Notes: a model not told the origin generated them from the letters alone. A stretch of DNA of 64,000 bases from Deltaproteobacteria bacterium (GCA_029261875.1 JAJDAL010000024.1:1-64000); one strand, 5' to 3'; shown: positions 51,657 to 61,005, numbered from the stretch's first letter. Numbers and translations are program-made.

Positions 51657-52135
51657 GCCGTTCCTCGCGCGCTCCCTCGGGAGGAGGCGATCGTAACCAA
51701 TCGGGCGCCTGGGTTCACAAACCGACGATCGCGTGACCGACCCGGCAATCCGTCTTTCAGGACACGGTCGAACACGGCGGCAACGATCGAACTCTTGCGG
51801 GAAACGGCGCAGGCGCGATGAATGCGCGCGGGAAGTGATTCATTTCTAGGATCGATACGAAGCCAGCACGCTGCGATTGTGCTGCACACGTCTTGCCGGG
51901 TTCCGTCACTTCCGAACGCGGCGACTTGACCATTCTTGGACGCACCGGCTTCTCCAGACACTTCGCACGTCCTTGGTGATACATCTATCCAAAGCCGCGT
52001 CATCGACCGTAAGCTTTCTCTTTCTGATTCACGGCTCATCGAAACCCACGACGAGCACGACTCCAATGGTGGTATTCTCGAATGCGGGATTCGAGTAACG
52101 CCCCAACGAATTGGACGTTCCGAAGAGGAGTAGCG
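51657..52135. other. 479-bp divergent regulatory region
   Basis: It separates the igr-like operon (minus) from a reductase gene (plus). I find no ORF worth calling. It must hold both promoters; the only clear element is the inverted repeat at 52077. No KstR-type AACnnGTT site was found by eye. Confidence 0.4.
52077..52095 (+). promoter_or_regulatory. Inverted repeat upstream of the reductase gene
   Basis: CTCGAAT-gcggg-ATTCGAG, a perfect 7-bp inverted repeat with 5-base spacer, 41 bases before the reductase start. TATTCT at 52073-52078 could be an overlapping -10. Candidate operator. Confidence 0.4.
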
Positions 52136-53215
52136 ATGCCGTGTGTTCGTGCCTCGGACGGCCCCGTCGCGGTGACGGGCGCTTCGGGTTTCGTCGGGTC
52201 CCACGTCGTACTGGCACTGATGAAGCGTGGCTACACGGTCCATGGCTGCGTGACCGACCTTGCCCACCCCGCGAAGATCGACCACTTGAAGGCCTTCGAA
52301 GACCGAACGCCGGGCCACCTCGAATTGTTTCGCGCCAACCTTCTCGAAGACGGGAGCTACGACGCACCCTTCGCGGGTTGCAGTGCCGTGCTTCACGTGG
52401 GAACCGCCATGGCGTATGGCGGGGCGAACAACTCGCGACAGGTTTACGAGGGAGCCGTCGAGGGAACCCAGCGCGTGCTCGCATCGCTCGAGCGCGCTGG
52501 GAGCATTCGCCGCCTGGTCTACACCAGCTCCTTCGCCGCGATCGGTCATCCCGCCCCTCCCGGCTATGTGTTTTCCGAGAACGACTGGGCGTCGCAGAAT
52601 CGCACGGGCGACCCGGATTGGAGCCTCGACCGCATCGACGTGAACGGAGAAACCGCCTACGCGATGGCCAAGGTCGAGACCGAGCACCTGGTGAATCGAA
52701 CCGCTCTGGCGGACGGCGGATTCGACGCGGTCTCCGTATGCCCCCTGGTCGTGCTGGGGCCCCTGCTCTCCCCCGCCCACCATCTCGTGTTCTCCTGGCA
52801 GTGGTTCCTCGGTCGTATGCTCCGGGGCAAACCCTGCAAGCGCGCATGGCAGGCACTTTGGAACATCGTCGACGTTCGGGATGTGGGCGAGGCACAAGCG
52901 CGGATTCTCGAAAGTGAGCTGTGCAAGAACGGGGATCGCTATCAGCTGAGTGCCACGGACCGATCCGGCGAACTCAATGTGAACCAGCTGCAGGAGCAGC
53001 TCCAGACGCTATTTCCCCGAATCGCCGTCGGCGGTGCACCGCCCGAGATGGACGAATACCTCGCGAAATACGGAAAGGTCTACGACGCGCCGCGAGCCTA
53101 TTGCGACCGCGCCCGACGGGAACTGAAACTCGAGACCCACCCCATCGAGGACACCCTGCGCGAAACCGGACAGAGCTTGCTGGATCTCGGTTTGATCGAA
53201 CCCGCCCTCCGCTAG
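52136..53215 (+). CDS. NAD(P)-dependent epimerase/dehydratase family reductase
   Basis: 359-aa extended SDR of the dihydroflavonol-4-reductase/3beta-hydroxysteroid-dehydrogenase type: AVTGASGFVGSHVVLALMKRG at the N-terminus, Ser in LVYTSSFAAIG, and YAMAK (Tyr-x-x-x-Lys). ATG 52136 follows GAGGAG at 5 bases. It is divergent from the igr-like operon. A 3-hydroxysteroid or related alcohol dehydrogenase role fits the neighbourhood but is only inferred. Confidence 0.88.
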   Translation: MPCVRASDGPVAVTGASGFVGSHVVLALMKRGYTVHGCVTDLAHPAKIDHLKAFEDRTPGHLELFRANLLEDGSYDAPFAGCSAVLHVGTAMAYGGANNSRQVYEGAVEGTQRVLASLERAGSIRRLVYTSSFAAIGHPAPPGYVFSENDWASQNRTGDPDWSLDRIDVNGETAYAMAKVETEHLVNRTALADGGFDAVSVCPLVVLGPLLSPAHHLVFSWQWFLGRMLRGKPCKRAWQALWNIVDVRDVGEAQARILESELCKNGDRYQLSATDRSGELNVNQLQEQLQTLFPRIAVGGAPPEMDEYLAKYGKVYDAPRAYCDRARRELKLETHPIEDTLRETGQSLLDLGLIEPALR

Positions 53216-53432
53216 ATCCAGGCCGGCCGCCCCACGGCGACCGAGCGTCCGAATCGTGGCGCGCGAGCCCGTTCCCCAACACCGCGTGACACAGCTCACC
53301 GCACGCATTGTCGGCTGAGAGCGCGGTCACACTTCTTTCGCGCGAGATGCCGTACCGGGTACTCCAGAGCGGCCGTGCGCGCGCCTTCCGGCTACCTGCG
53401 CAACGACGGCCTTGCTTCCGGAGGTCCCGTCC

Positions 53433-54788
53433 ATGCGCTTCCTACTTCTGGCTTCGCTTCTCGTGTTCTCGTTCCCTGTGACGGACGCGCCGGCTCAGGC
53501 ATTGGAAAAAGGCCAGGTCTTCGTCGACAAGAACAACGACGGCGTGTTCGACGGCGGCGACGAACTCTTCCACATCGACGATCTGGTCGATGCAGACGGA
53601 AATCTCGAACTCGACTTCGAGAGCGAGGGCTGGGGGTTCGTGATTCCAGCGACAGCGAAAAAGATCAAATTGGCCCGAATCGACATTCAAGCACCGGGGG
53701 GAGACTTCGTCCTCGGCGAGAAAGCCGTCCTGATCGGCGACAGCGTTTCGATCTACGCCCGCAATACCTACGTCGACGCCAAGGCAGTCCTGAAATCGAA
53801 AACGGACCTCTTCATCGACGGGACCCGGGAGCTGGCTTTTGGCAACAGCGCGAAGTTCATTGCGGCGGGAGACGCTGAGATCGGCGACACGGCCCATCTG
53901 ATCTTCGGCGAGAAATTCACCCTCAAGGTCGGGGGTGAGATTCTGATCGACCCCGACGACGCCCTCGTGATCGGCCCGGGATCGAAACTTCAGGCCGATT
54001 CACTCCACGCGAGCGCGGGGTTCTCCGCCGGAGCCGATCACGAATTCGTGATCGACATCGGAGATCGCGTGAAATTCCGCGGTCGCGACACCGTGTTCCT
54101 GGCCGGCTTCGGTCGATCCGGATTGCGGATTCCGCCCAACACCGTGATCAAATCCGGCCGGCGCATTCACCTCGAAGCCGATTTCGGTCCTCTCGAAGTC
54201 ATCGACGCCACGCTCGCCGGGGACTTCATCGATGCGTTCTCGGACCGATCCGTCCGCTTCGCGAATTCGCGAATTCGCTTAACCGAGAAACAATCGACCT
54301 TCTCTATCAAGAACTCCACGGGCACATTCGTCTTCGAGAATGACTTCGTCGGTCTCGATAGCAACAAAATCGCCCTCGGCAAAGAAGGCCTGCTCGACAT
54401 CCACACGGACGAACTCGAGATGGAGAACAACCGCATCGGGCCCAAGAGCGCGCAGGTCAGTGTGACGGGGAACGGAGATCCCGCGATCCAGCACACGGTG
54501 ACGCTCCAAATCGATTCTTTTCCGACTCTCTCGGCGCAGATCTACAGTGTTCCGGAGGGCTTCGCGTGTCGTCCCGATGCAAGCGGCGGCGCCACCTGCG
54601 CTGTCGCGTTTCGCGAGTTCACCCAACTCGAACTCTACGTATCGGGGATTCCCGGCTTCGATTTCTTCTTCGGCGGGGATTGCTTCACCAACTATCCCAA
54701 CCGTGACGCTACGCAAGCGGCGATTCGCGGCTACTCGCTCGTCACCGAAGACAAATTCTGCCCAGTCACATTTCGGCCGTTGCCTTGA
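53433..54788 (+). CDS. Secreted protein with EF-hand-like N-terminus
   Basis: 451-aa exported protein. Signal peptide 1-24 (MRFLLLASLLVFSFPVTDAP to AQA). The mature N-terminus has a calcium-loop motif (DKNNDGVFDGGDE). The middle (about 60-330) is repetitive beta structure with regular Asp/Gly turns (AEIGDTAHLIFGEKFTLKV, GRDTVFLAGFGRSGLRI), compatible with a beta-helix or solenoid. The C-terminus has two Cys pairs (FACRPDASGGATCAV, GDCFTNY). GGAGG is 8 bases before the ATG. Function unknown; likely surface or extracellular. Confidence 0.8.
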   Translation: MRFLLLASLLVFSFPVTDAPAQALEKGQVFVDKNNDGVFDGGDELFHIDDLVDADGNLELDFESEGWGFVIPATAKKIKLARIDIQAPGGDFVLGEKAVLIGDSVSIYARNTYVDAKAVLKSKTDLFIDGTRELAFGNSAKFIAAGDAEIGDTAHLIFGEKFTLKVGGEILIDPDDALVIGPGSKLQADSLHASAGFSAGADHEFVIDIGDRVKFRGRDTVFLAGFGRSGLRIPPNTVIKSGRRIHLEADFGPLEVIDATLAGDFIDAFSDRSVRFANSRIRLTEKQSTFSIKNSTGTFVFENDFVGLDSNKIALGKEGLLDIHTDELEMENNRIGPKSAQVSVTGNGDPAIQHTVTLQIDSFPTLSAQIYSVPEGFACRPDASGGATCAVAFREFTQLELYVSGIPGFDFFFGGDCFTNYPNRDATQAAIRGYSLVTEDKFCPVTFRPLP

Positions 54789-54812
54789 GTAGAGCGGCGG
54801 AGAGGAGGAAGA

Positions 54813-54839
54813 CTATTGATCGAGGTGGTCGATCAATAG
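54813..54839. terminator. Perfect 10-bp hairpin between convergent genes
   Basis: CTATTGATCG-aggtggt-CGATCAATAG. It lies 24 bases after the plus-strand secreted-protein stop and covers the last nine codons (LLIDHLDQ-stop) of the minus-strand gene. On the minus strand it is followed by a T/C-rich tract. Probably ends both transcripts. Confidence 0.5.
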
Positions 54840-55280
54840 ACCACTGACTTGTCGCAGGCGTTCGCAGGTCATCTTCGCCAGTTTGCGGACGAGGCGCAGA
54901 CCGATGCCCGGAGATTCCTCGCAAAGACGGTCGAATGCGTCGGCGGTCAGAACCAGGAGTCGCGTGGGTTCGCTGGCGATGGCCGTGGCAGAGCGTGGTT
55001 GGCGATCGATCAGCGACATCTCGCCGAAAGTCTTGCCCTTTCCGATCCGACTGAGCTGCCTGCGTTCCGATTCGCCCGTTTGTTTCTCGATCGCAATGGA
55101 TCCCTGCACGACGAGACACATGTAGGAATCCGCATCGCCTTCGGCGAACACGACCGTCTCGGCCTTCACTTCTCGCTCCTGCATGTGCCGTGCGAGAATT
55201 TCGATCTGCTTCCAGTCGAACCCTTCGTAGCACCAGGCCGAATCGATCAGTTCCGCGAGTTCCGCGCTGTCCGTGAGCAT
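54813..55280 (-). CDS. Cyclic-nucleotide-binding domain protein
   Basis: 155-aa single CNB (CRP-like) domain with no helix-turn-helix: VVFAEGDADSYMCLVVQGS, GKTFGEMSLIDRQPRSATAIA (the phosphate-binding cassette GEMSLIDRQPRSA), and a helical tail. ATG 55280 is the likely start; the longer frame is unsupported. Without a DNA-binding domain it probably serves as a cAMP/cGMP-responsive module that acts on a partner. Neighbouring genes give no clue. Confidence 0.88.
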   Translation of the reverse strand: MLTDSAELAELIDSAWCYEGFDWKQIEILARHMQEREVKAETVVFAEGDADSYMCLVVQGSIAIEKQTGESERRQLSRIGKGKTFGEMSLIDRQPRSATAIASEPTRLLVLTADAFDRLCEESPGIGLRLVRKLAKMTCERLRQVSGLLIDHLDQ

Positions 55281-55378
55281 GGGACGCCGTATCGGCCGAT
55301 TTCGAAGATCACCTGAGAGCGGCGGGGGCCGGGGATCGAACGCGAAGCGCTGAGGCGCTCCTGGGAGCCGTGCCGGCT

Positions 55379-56677
55379 CTACTTCCGTTCGACCGTGAGC
55401 ATTGGACCCCAATCGGGATCCCCCATGCAGTCACGCGCCCATTCGCGGCTCCCAAACTTGGCCGCCCCTTTGCCTGCGTTGGAGCGTTCGATCATCCATT
55501 GAACGAAGGGCTTTCCGGTTTCGTAGGCGGAACGGACGTCGTCCGTCACGTCCCATTCCAACCGTTGGCTCTGCCAGTTTTCCGTTCGGCCGAGCACCGC
55601 TTCGCTGGTGTAGTGGTCTGCGACGAAGGATCCTTCCGTCCCCCCCACCCACGCGTGTTCGCCTCCGCAGTCGGCCGAGGAGTTGGAACCGTTGATCTCG
55701 GTATCGATGAAGCAGCCCCAGGTCATTCCCGGTCCGCCACCCTCTTGGCTCGGCGAGCAATCGGCATTGTCGGATTTTCGCGTCCCCTCGAACCACGAGA
55801 GATCGTGGACGCGCTTGACTCCATAGCGTGACGTACCGTCTCCGTATGCGGGCTCGACCGCGAACCCCAGGGACAACGTGGCCCGGGCGATTCCCCCGAG
55901 CAAGGGTTCCAGCGGGAAGCTCACGAAGGCCTTGAGCTTCCCACCGCGCTTCACCGTGAGCCGCGTGTGGGCTCCATCGTTGCGATTCTTGTGACCCCGG
56001 GTAATGCGCGTATCCCGGTCCGGGTAGACGGAGAAGATCGTGGGCCCCGCGATCGCGACGCGGACCGACGACCACGCTTTTGCACCCAACGGATCTTCCA
56101 CGACGTACGCGAAACCGACGCTTCCCCCGGCCCCGGGTTCGGCTTCATAGGTGACGGTTTGATCGCTTTCGATTCGGGCGGTCCCGCGCAACGGCGGAGT
56201 CAGGTGAGTGACGGTCAGCAGGTCCCCATCGGGGTCGAAATCGTTCGCCAGAACGTCGACCGTGACGCTCTCGCCCGGGTCCAATTGTGCGAAGTCCTCC
56301 ACCGGGACCGGTTTCCGGTTGGTTCCCGCCGGGATGACATCGACTACCCGCGTGTCCGTATCCACCGCCACCCCATCCCAGACGACGAGATGGACGGAGT
56401 AGGCCCCTTCGGCCGGGTACGCGTGGAGAACCGAAGACTCCACCGTCAGCACCGGATCGGAGCCGTCGCCGAAGTCGTAGCGATAGACGAGTGCGTCTTC
56501 ATCGGGATCGAAGCTCGCACTGGCATCGATCACGGCGGACTCATCGACCCAGACTGGATTCGGAAAGGGCAAAAGAGCCGCCACTGGGCTCTGGTTGGCC
56601 GCTTGTCCCCACGCGGAGGTGCTCGCGTGCAAAACAATCAAAATCGAGCCAAGCAATCGAATCGAACGCAATCGCAC
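55379..56677 (-). CDS. Secreted PKD/Ig-like and DNRLRE-domain protein
   Basis: 432-aa exported protein. I choose GTG 56677, with GGGGA 6 bases upstream and a signal peptide (VRLRSIRLLGSILIVLHAS). Domains: PKD-like about 30-120 (YRYDFGDGSDP), a cadherin/Ig-like tandem domain about 125-215 (VTVDVLANDFDPDGDLLTV), then a DNRLRE-type beta-domain about 215-432 (SVYPDRDTRITRGHKNRNDG, DVTDDVRSAYETGKPFVQWM). Adhesive or carbohydrate-binding role is possible. 98 bases before the CNB gene on the same strand. Confidence 0.8.
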   Translation of the reverse strand: MRLRSIRLLGSILIVLHASTSAWGQAANQSPVAALLPFPNPVWVDESAVIDASASFDPDEDALVYRYDFGDGSDPVLTVESSVLHAYPAEGAYSVHLVVWDGVAVDTDTRVVDVIPAGTNRKPVPVEDFAQLDPGESVTVDVLANDFDPDGDLLTVTHLTPPLRGTARIESDQTVTYEAEPGAGGSVGFAYVVEDPLGAKAWSSVRVAIAGPTIFSVYPDRDTRITRGHKNRNDGAHTRLTVKRGGKLKAFVSFPLEPLLGGIARATLSLGFAVEPAYGDGTSRYGVKRVHDLSWFEGTRKSDNADCSPSQEGGGPGMTWGCFIDTEINGSNSSADCGGEHAWVGGTEGSFVADHYTSEAVLGRTENWQSQRLEWDVTDDVRSAYETGKPFVQWMIERSNAGKGAAKFGSREWARDCMGDPDWGPMLTVERK

Positions 56678-56756
56678 TTTTGTTCCCCGCCAAAAACGAA
56701 AGTTGATCGCGAGTAAACTAAACCGATCCGGGGGTCCGTAAAGATCAGGAAATCTC

Positions 56757-57044
56757 ATGAAAGAGACATCCACCAAAGAGATCGAGCCCGAAATGGTCGA
56801 TCCCCTTGCCCACCTGCTCTACAGCGGCGAGTGCGTCAAGGGGCTAGATCACCGTACCTGGCGGAGAAACTCCGAAAGCCCGTACCCCACGCGCCCATCG
56901 AAATGCCACTCCGTCATACCTTCGCCGATATGGGTCTGCATTCCGGAACGGCGGTTGCGCAAAGGAATGAAACCCTTCACGCGGCCGGTGATGGTGTGCC
57001 GTTCGCCGTCATCGGTGGTGAGGTGCGTAGTAACGCTTTTGTGA
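56757..57044 (+). CDS. Possible small or truncated gene, antisense overlap
   Basis: 95-aa reading frame with an AGGAAA box 4 bases before ATG 56757. The first 30 residues (MKETSTKEIEPEMVDPLAHL) look coding. From about 56850 it runs antisense through the end of the CrtC-like gene and reads like a shadow. It may be the start of a broken gene or a chance ORF. Low confidence. Confidence 0.25.
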   Translation: MKETSTKEIEPEMVDPLAHLLYSGECVKGLDHRTWRRNSESPYPTRPSKCHSVIPSPIWVCIPERRLRKGMKPFTRPVMVCRSPSSVVRCVVTLL

Positions 57045-57841
57045 TACAGCCCGTTCGACGCATACTCGGCTTCGACTTCGGCGTCGACGATTCGCTGCAG
57101 CGTCTGCCCGCGGATGATGACTCCTCCGCGTTTCCCGCTCGACCCATCGGTTTGGATGCGCGATACGGCGAGCCCGAGATCCGGACCGAAGTTCATGGTC
57201 AGCCATTCGTAGGATTGGATGGCTTGCCAATAGCGCGGCCCCCAGGAATGGTCGCGCAATCCGAACCCATCGATCTCGAACCTGTTCCCTTCGATCTCGA
57301 GCTGTCCCCGCACGGCCATGTGTTGCTCGAAGTGGGCTTTGGCGAATTGCTGGTCCGCGCTGCGCTGGCTCTCCTCCCGATCGTTCTTCTTGCCGTAGAG
57401 GGGCCCTACCGCGGTGTGTTCGAGATCGAGCTCGATTTCGCGGCGTGGACTCTCGCGAAAGGCGCGGGCGGGATCCGCCAGGAGATTCGGATCGACGAGA
57501 TCGATGGCGCGGCCGCGATAGGTCGTGCGATGACGCTCCGTCGGTTCGAGGACGTCGAACCGCAGGCCTCCTGCGTCGAAGGCATCGTTGTTCGCAATCT
57601 TGGGACGCGCGAAGGCGAACAGCACCCGCCCTGCCCCTTCGCCGCCGTCTTCGGGGGGTAGAAACAGACAAACCGTCATCTCCGCCTGGCCTTCGTTGGC
57701 GCGGTTTCCGAGCCGCACGAAACCACCCAGCTGACGTTTGGCGTCGAAGAAATTGTAATAGGCGCTCTCGTTGAAGTTTTCCTCGGGGCCCAGTTCGTGC
57801 ATTCCGTCGTCTTCGGGCTCGAGGTTTCCGAGAATCTTCAT
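56849..57841 (-). CDS. CrtC/AttH-like lipocalin-fold protein
   Basis: 330-aa protein of the hydroxyneurosporene-synthase (CrtC)/AttH-like superfamily. Diagnostic segments are FNESAYYNFFDAKRQLGGFV near the N-terminus and FGLRDHSWGPRYWQAIQSY in the centre. Some members hydrate isoprenoids; most are uncharacterised. GGGAG lies 5 bases before ATG 57841. It follows the GH3 gene by 25 bases and is probably cotranscribed with it. A role on a glycosylated or lipid substrate is a guess. Confidence 0.72.
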   Translation of the reverse strand: MKILGNLEPEDDGMHELGPEENFNESAYYNFFDAKRQLGGFVRLGNRANEGQAEMTVCLFLPPEDGGEGAGRVLFAFARPKIANNDAFDAGGLRFDVLEPTERHRTTYRGRAIDLVDPNLLADPARAFRESPRREIELDLEHTAVGPLYGKKNDREESQRSADQQFAKAHFEQHMAVRGQLEIEGNRFEIDGFGLRDHSWGPRYWQAIQSYEWLTMNFGPDLGLAVSRIQTDGSSGKRGGVIIRGQTLQRIVDAEVEAEYASNGLYHKSVTTHLTTDDGERHTITGRVKGFIPLRNRRSGMQTHIGEGMTEWHFDGRVGYGLSEFLRQVR

Positions 57842-57866
57842 GCTGGCTCCCTGGTTCGATGTAGAT

Positions 57867-59996
57867 CTAGCGCGACGGCGCTTGTGCGACCGGGCGCGTA
57901 TTCGCAGCGTCCAAGCCTACCTGAAGCCGGATTTCGGACGACTCCCTCAGCCATTTTCCGTCCTGGCGCACGTCGAGTTGACTTCGGTCGAGCGGGACCC
58001 GTACGCGTTCGGAGGCACCCGGCCCGAGAGCCACGCGCGAAAACCCGATCAAGCGCTTCGGCGGGCGCTCGAAGCGTGAATGGGGAACGGATCCGTAGAC
58101 CTGCACCACCGTGCTCCCGCTCCGCTCTCCCGTGTTGCTGACTTCGACCACCACGTGGTCGTCCTCGAGCGTCGCGCTTCCGAGTTCGATCGCCGTGTAC
58201 CCGAGCCCGTGTCCGAACGGAAGATGCGCTTCGACACCGCGGTGGTCGAGCCACCACTGACCGTGCAAGAGTCCGTAGGTTTGTGCGGTTGCGTCCTTGT
58301 CGAAATCGACGAGATCCGCTTCGTCGCGGGGCACCGCAAACGGCAGACGGCCACCGGGTTCGCATTCGCCCAACAGGACGTCAGCCAGGGCGTGCCCCCC
58401 CTCCATTCCGGGATACCAGAACATCAACGCGGCCGACACTTCGTCGAGCCACGGCATCACCACGCCACTGCCCGCCATCACCGCGACCACCACGCGATCG
58501 CTCCGCGCGGACGCCGCTCGAATCAGCGCTTCGTCTTCCGCCCGCAGACGCAGGGAACTGCGGTCCCCACCCGTTGCGAAGCCCTGGGGCCGGTCGCTCC
58601 CGCCGGCGCCGGCTGCGGGGGTTGGCGCCTCCCAGCCCGGTGGGAAACCCGCTTCCGGATGATCGGCCGGTGGAAACATGCTGGGCTGTGGGGGACCGCC
58701 GCCGGAACCGATGAATTCACCTTCGTCTGCTTTGGTGTATCCCACGACCACGACCACGAGGTCGGCCCCTTCGGCAATCTCGGCGTTCGAATCCGCGTGA
58801 ACGATCTCCGCGCCGGGGAGCGCTGCGCGAAGTCCATCGAGGGGAGTCACCACCTCGGGTTGCAAGACGTTGCTGCTCCCCCCATCCCCCAGGTTCGGCA
58901 GCGTGGCCAACCTTCCCAGGACCGCAACCTTGCGCAGCCCCGGGGCGTCGACCGGGAGGAGCGGGCCCTCGTTCCGCAGCAACACCATGGACGCAACCGC
59001 CGCTTCTCTGGCCAGCGCGCGATGCTCCTTGCACGCAATCACCGAAGCATCCGGCTTCCGCTCGAACACAGCGGCGAAGCGCAAAAACGTGGCGAGGGTT
59101 TCCAACACGCGCGCTTCGACCTCTTCGATCTTCAGGTCACCACTCTCGAGGGCCGCGTCCAATGCCACGGCGCGCTGCTGACGGAAAGGCATTTCGATGT
59201 TGCAACCCGCTTTCACGGATTTCACCGGATCGCGAAGCCCCATGGCGAAATCCGTGACGACAAAGCCCGAGAACCCCCACTCGTCGCGCAAGATCGTCGT
59301 CAGCAATGTCGGATTCTCTCCACACCACTCTCCGTTGACGGAGTTGTAGGCGCTCATCACGCTGGCGACGCCCGCACGCGCCACGCGTTTGAAGTGCGGC
59401 AGGTAGACCTCGTGCAGCGCTCGCTCGTCGGCGCTGACGTCGACCTTGAAGCGCGCGTTCTCCATGGAGTTCAGGGCAAAATGCTTCATGCACGCCATCA
59501 CGTGTTGTTGCAGGCCCAGGGTGAGGGCCGCCGCCATCTCGCCCACTTGATGCGGATCTTCGCCGTAGGTTTCTTGGGCACGCCCCCATGCCGGGTGGCG
59601 CAGTAGATTCAGACACACGGCGCCCGTGAAGGTCGCCCCCTGGGCGCGCAGCTCGGCGCCGATCGCCGCACCGATACGCTGCTCGAGAGCGGGATCGAAG
59701 GACGCCCCTCGCGCCATGGAAACCGGAAACGCCGTGCAGGGCCCCACGACGCAACCGCGGGGACCGTCTGCGAAATCCAGGCCTGGAATTCCGAGTCGCT
59801 CGACCGCTGCCGCGGGCCATGTGTGGCGGTGATACCCCCCGTGCCCCATATCGACGATGCCCGGCCAGAAGCGCGTGTCTCCGTCGAGACACCAAAGCTT
59901 CTCCTCCAGACTCATTTGAGAAACCAATTCACGCGCTTCGGCCGTGGCGTCGGCGCCCGAAGCCACTTTTTCGGCGGCTTTGCTGAAAGCAGTCAT
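57867..59996 (-). CDS. Glycoside hydrolase family 3 (beta-glucosidase-like)
   Basis: 709-aa three-domain GH3 enzyme without a signal peptide, so cytosolic. N-terminal barrel: DFADGPRG, MKHFALNSMEN (KHF-x-x-N substrate Lys-His), nucleophile Asp in FVVTDFAMG. The second domain starts near MVLLRNEGPLLPV (LLRNEGPLLP) and the C-terminal fibronectin-III-like domain is GYTAIELGSATLEDDHVVVE. Start ATG 59996 is chosen over 60044; CATAAT lies 6 bases before it on the minus strand, so the mRNA may have little or no leader. Beta-glucosidase activity is likely; glycolipid or steroid glycosides are alternatives given the neighbours. Confidence 0.92.
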   Translation of the reverse strand: MTAFSKAAEKVASGADATAEARELVSQMSLEEKLWCLDGDTRFWPGIVDMGHGGYHRHTWPAAAVERLGIPGLDFADGPRGCVVGPCTAFPVSMARGASFDPALEQRIGAAIGAELRAQGATFTGAVCLNLLRHPAWGRAQETYGEDPHQVGEMAAALTLGLQQHVMACMKHFALNSMENARFKVDVSADERALHEVYLPHFKRVARAGVASVMSAYNSVNGEWCGENPTLLTTILRDEWGFSGFVVTDFAMGLRDPVKSVKAGCNIEMPFRQQRAVALDAALESGDLKIEEVEARVLETLATFLRFAAVFERKPDASVIACKEHRALAREAAVASMVLLRNEGPLLPVDAPGLRKVAVLGRLATLPNLGDGGSSNVLQPEVVTPLDGLRAALPGAEIVHADSNAEIAEGADLVVVVVGYTKADEGEFIGSGGGPPQPSMFPPADHPEAGFPPGWEAPTPAAGAGGSDRPQGFATGGDRSSLRLRAEDEALIRAASARSDRVVVAVMAGSGVVMPWLDEVSAALMFWYPGMEGGHALADVLLGECEPGGRLPFAVPRDEADLVDFDKDATAQTYGLLHGQWWLDHRGVEAHLPFGHGLGYTAIELGSATLEDDHVVVEVSNTGERSGSTVVQVYGSVPHSRFERPPKRLIGFSRVALGPGASERVRVPLDRSQLDVRQDGKWLRESSEIRLQVGLDAANTRPVAQAPSR

Positions 59997-60123
59997 GGAG
60001 GGATTATGCCAGACGCGGCCCGGAGGGGGGGAGCGCACTGCCATCAGAACGAAGCGCAGGCCAGGGCCGCACGCGGGCTCTTCGCGCGTGCGGCCCTGGC
60101 CTAGTTCATCGCCGCTTGGCGGA

Positions 60124-61005
60124 TCAATTCACCGGTTGGCAATCCACCGGGGCATCCTGTTCGTCGGGCCAGGTATCGCTCGCGAAACCGCCCGATTCGC
60201 GCAACGCGAACACCTGGCAGAGATTCGTGTTCGGATCGCGCAAGCTCACGTACCCATCCTCTTCGATTACGTCGTTCTTCTGACCGAAGAGCCCGGTACA
60301 ACAAACGTTGAACCAGAAGGAAGGGGACTTCTGCGACGCGTGGTGGATCACCGCTTTCCCGGTGTCGACCGGAATGCCGCGTTGCAACTGTTCCACATCT
60401 CCGAAGTTGTCGAAGATGGGGAGCTTCCGTTCCGATTTCGGACAACTCGTCGTCGTTCCGTCCTGACAGACTTTGGTCGCATACTTGATGAGGAATTGGA
60501 CCGTGTTGCAACTGAGCGCCGTCGACGCTCCAACCTGTGCCGGTTCCGGACACGACGAGCCGTGGGCAAGCGCCGCCATTTTCACTTCTTGTCCCGTACG
60601 CGTGTTCTTCGACACCACGTCGACGCGATCGATCACGATATCGCCGACTGGAACCGTCGGGTTCTCGTATCGCGCGCGCTTGATGATCCAACGTCCTCCC
60701 TGAAAGCTCGTCTTCTGGATCAAGTCGCAGAACTCACCGGTCCAACACAGGTTGTCTCCGCCCTGATCCAAACACTCCGGGGGAAGCGGATCGAGCGGGG
60801 GAATCTGATTGCAGGGATCGCAGTTCTGCGGAACGCAGAAATCTTCATTCGCGTATTGGGGATCGTCGCAGACATCGTTCCAACAGAAGTCCAACGAAGG
60901 ATCTCCGGGCTTTAGTTTGTGGATCAATTCACAGGCATCCGCCGATTCAACAATGGGAAAAAGAGCAAGAGCAAGAGCCGTCGCGATCAACGTTCGAAAT
61001 CTCAT
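60124..61005 (-). CDS. Secreted Cys-rich protein of unknown function
   Basis: 293-aa exported protein. Signal peptide 1-24 (MRFRTLIATALALALFPIVE to SADA). Many Cys, dense at first: CELIHK, CWNDVCDDPQ, CVPQNCDPCNQ, CWTGEFCDLI; later CNTVQF, CQDGTTTSC, NVCCTGLFG. AAGGAG sits 7 bases before ATG 61005. It has the same style as the Cys-rich secreted protein at 18217 but no clear sequence identity. Disulfide-stabilised extracellular protein; function unknown. Divergent from the polysaccharide locus. Confidence 0.8.
   Translation of the reverse strand: MRFRTLIATALALALFPIVESADACELIHKLKPGDPSLDFCWNDVCDDPQYANEDFCVPQNCDPCNQIPPLDPLPPECLDQGGDNLCWTGEFCDLIQKTSFQGGRWIIKRARYENPTVPVGDIVIDRVDVVSKNTRTGQEVKMAALAHGSSCPEPAQVGASTALSCNTVQFLIKYATKVCQDGTTTSCPKSERKLPIFDNFGDVEQLQRGIPVDTGKAVIHHASQKSPSFWFNVCCTGLFGQKNDVIEEDGYVSLRDPNTNLCQVFALRESGGFASDTWPDEQDAPVDCQPVN

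Noticed and set aside
51653-52897. 414-aa minus-strand ORF over the reductase
   Set aside because: Shadow of the plus-strand extended SDR, which has a ribosome binding site and Tyr-x-x-x-Lys.
58080-59606. Long plus-strand ORF (508 aa) opposite the GH3 gene
   Set aside because: It is the antisense shadow of a confirmed GH3 enzyme; composition is His/Arg-rich and has no motifs.
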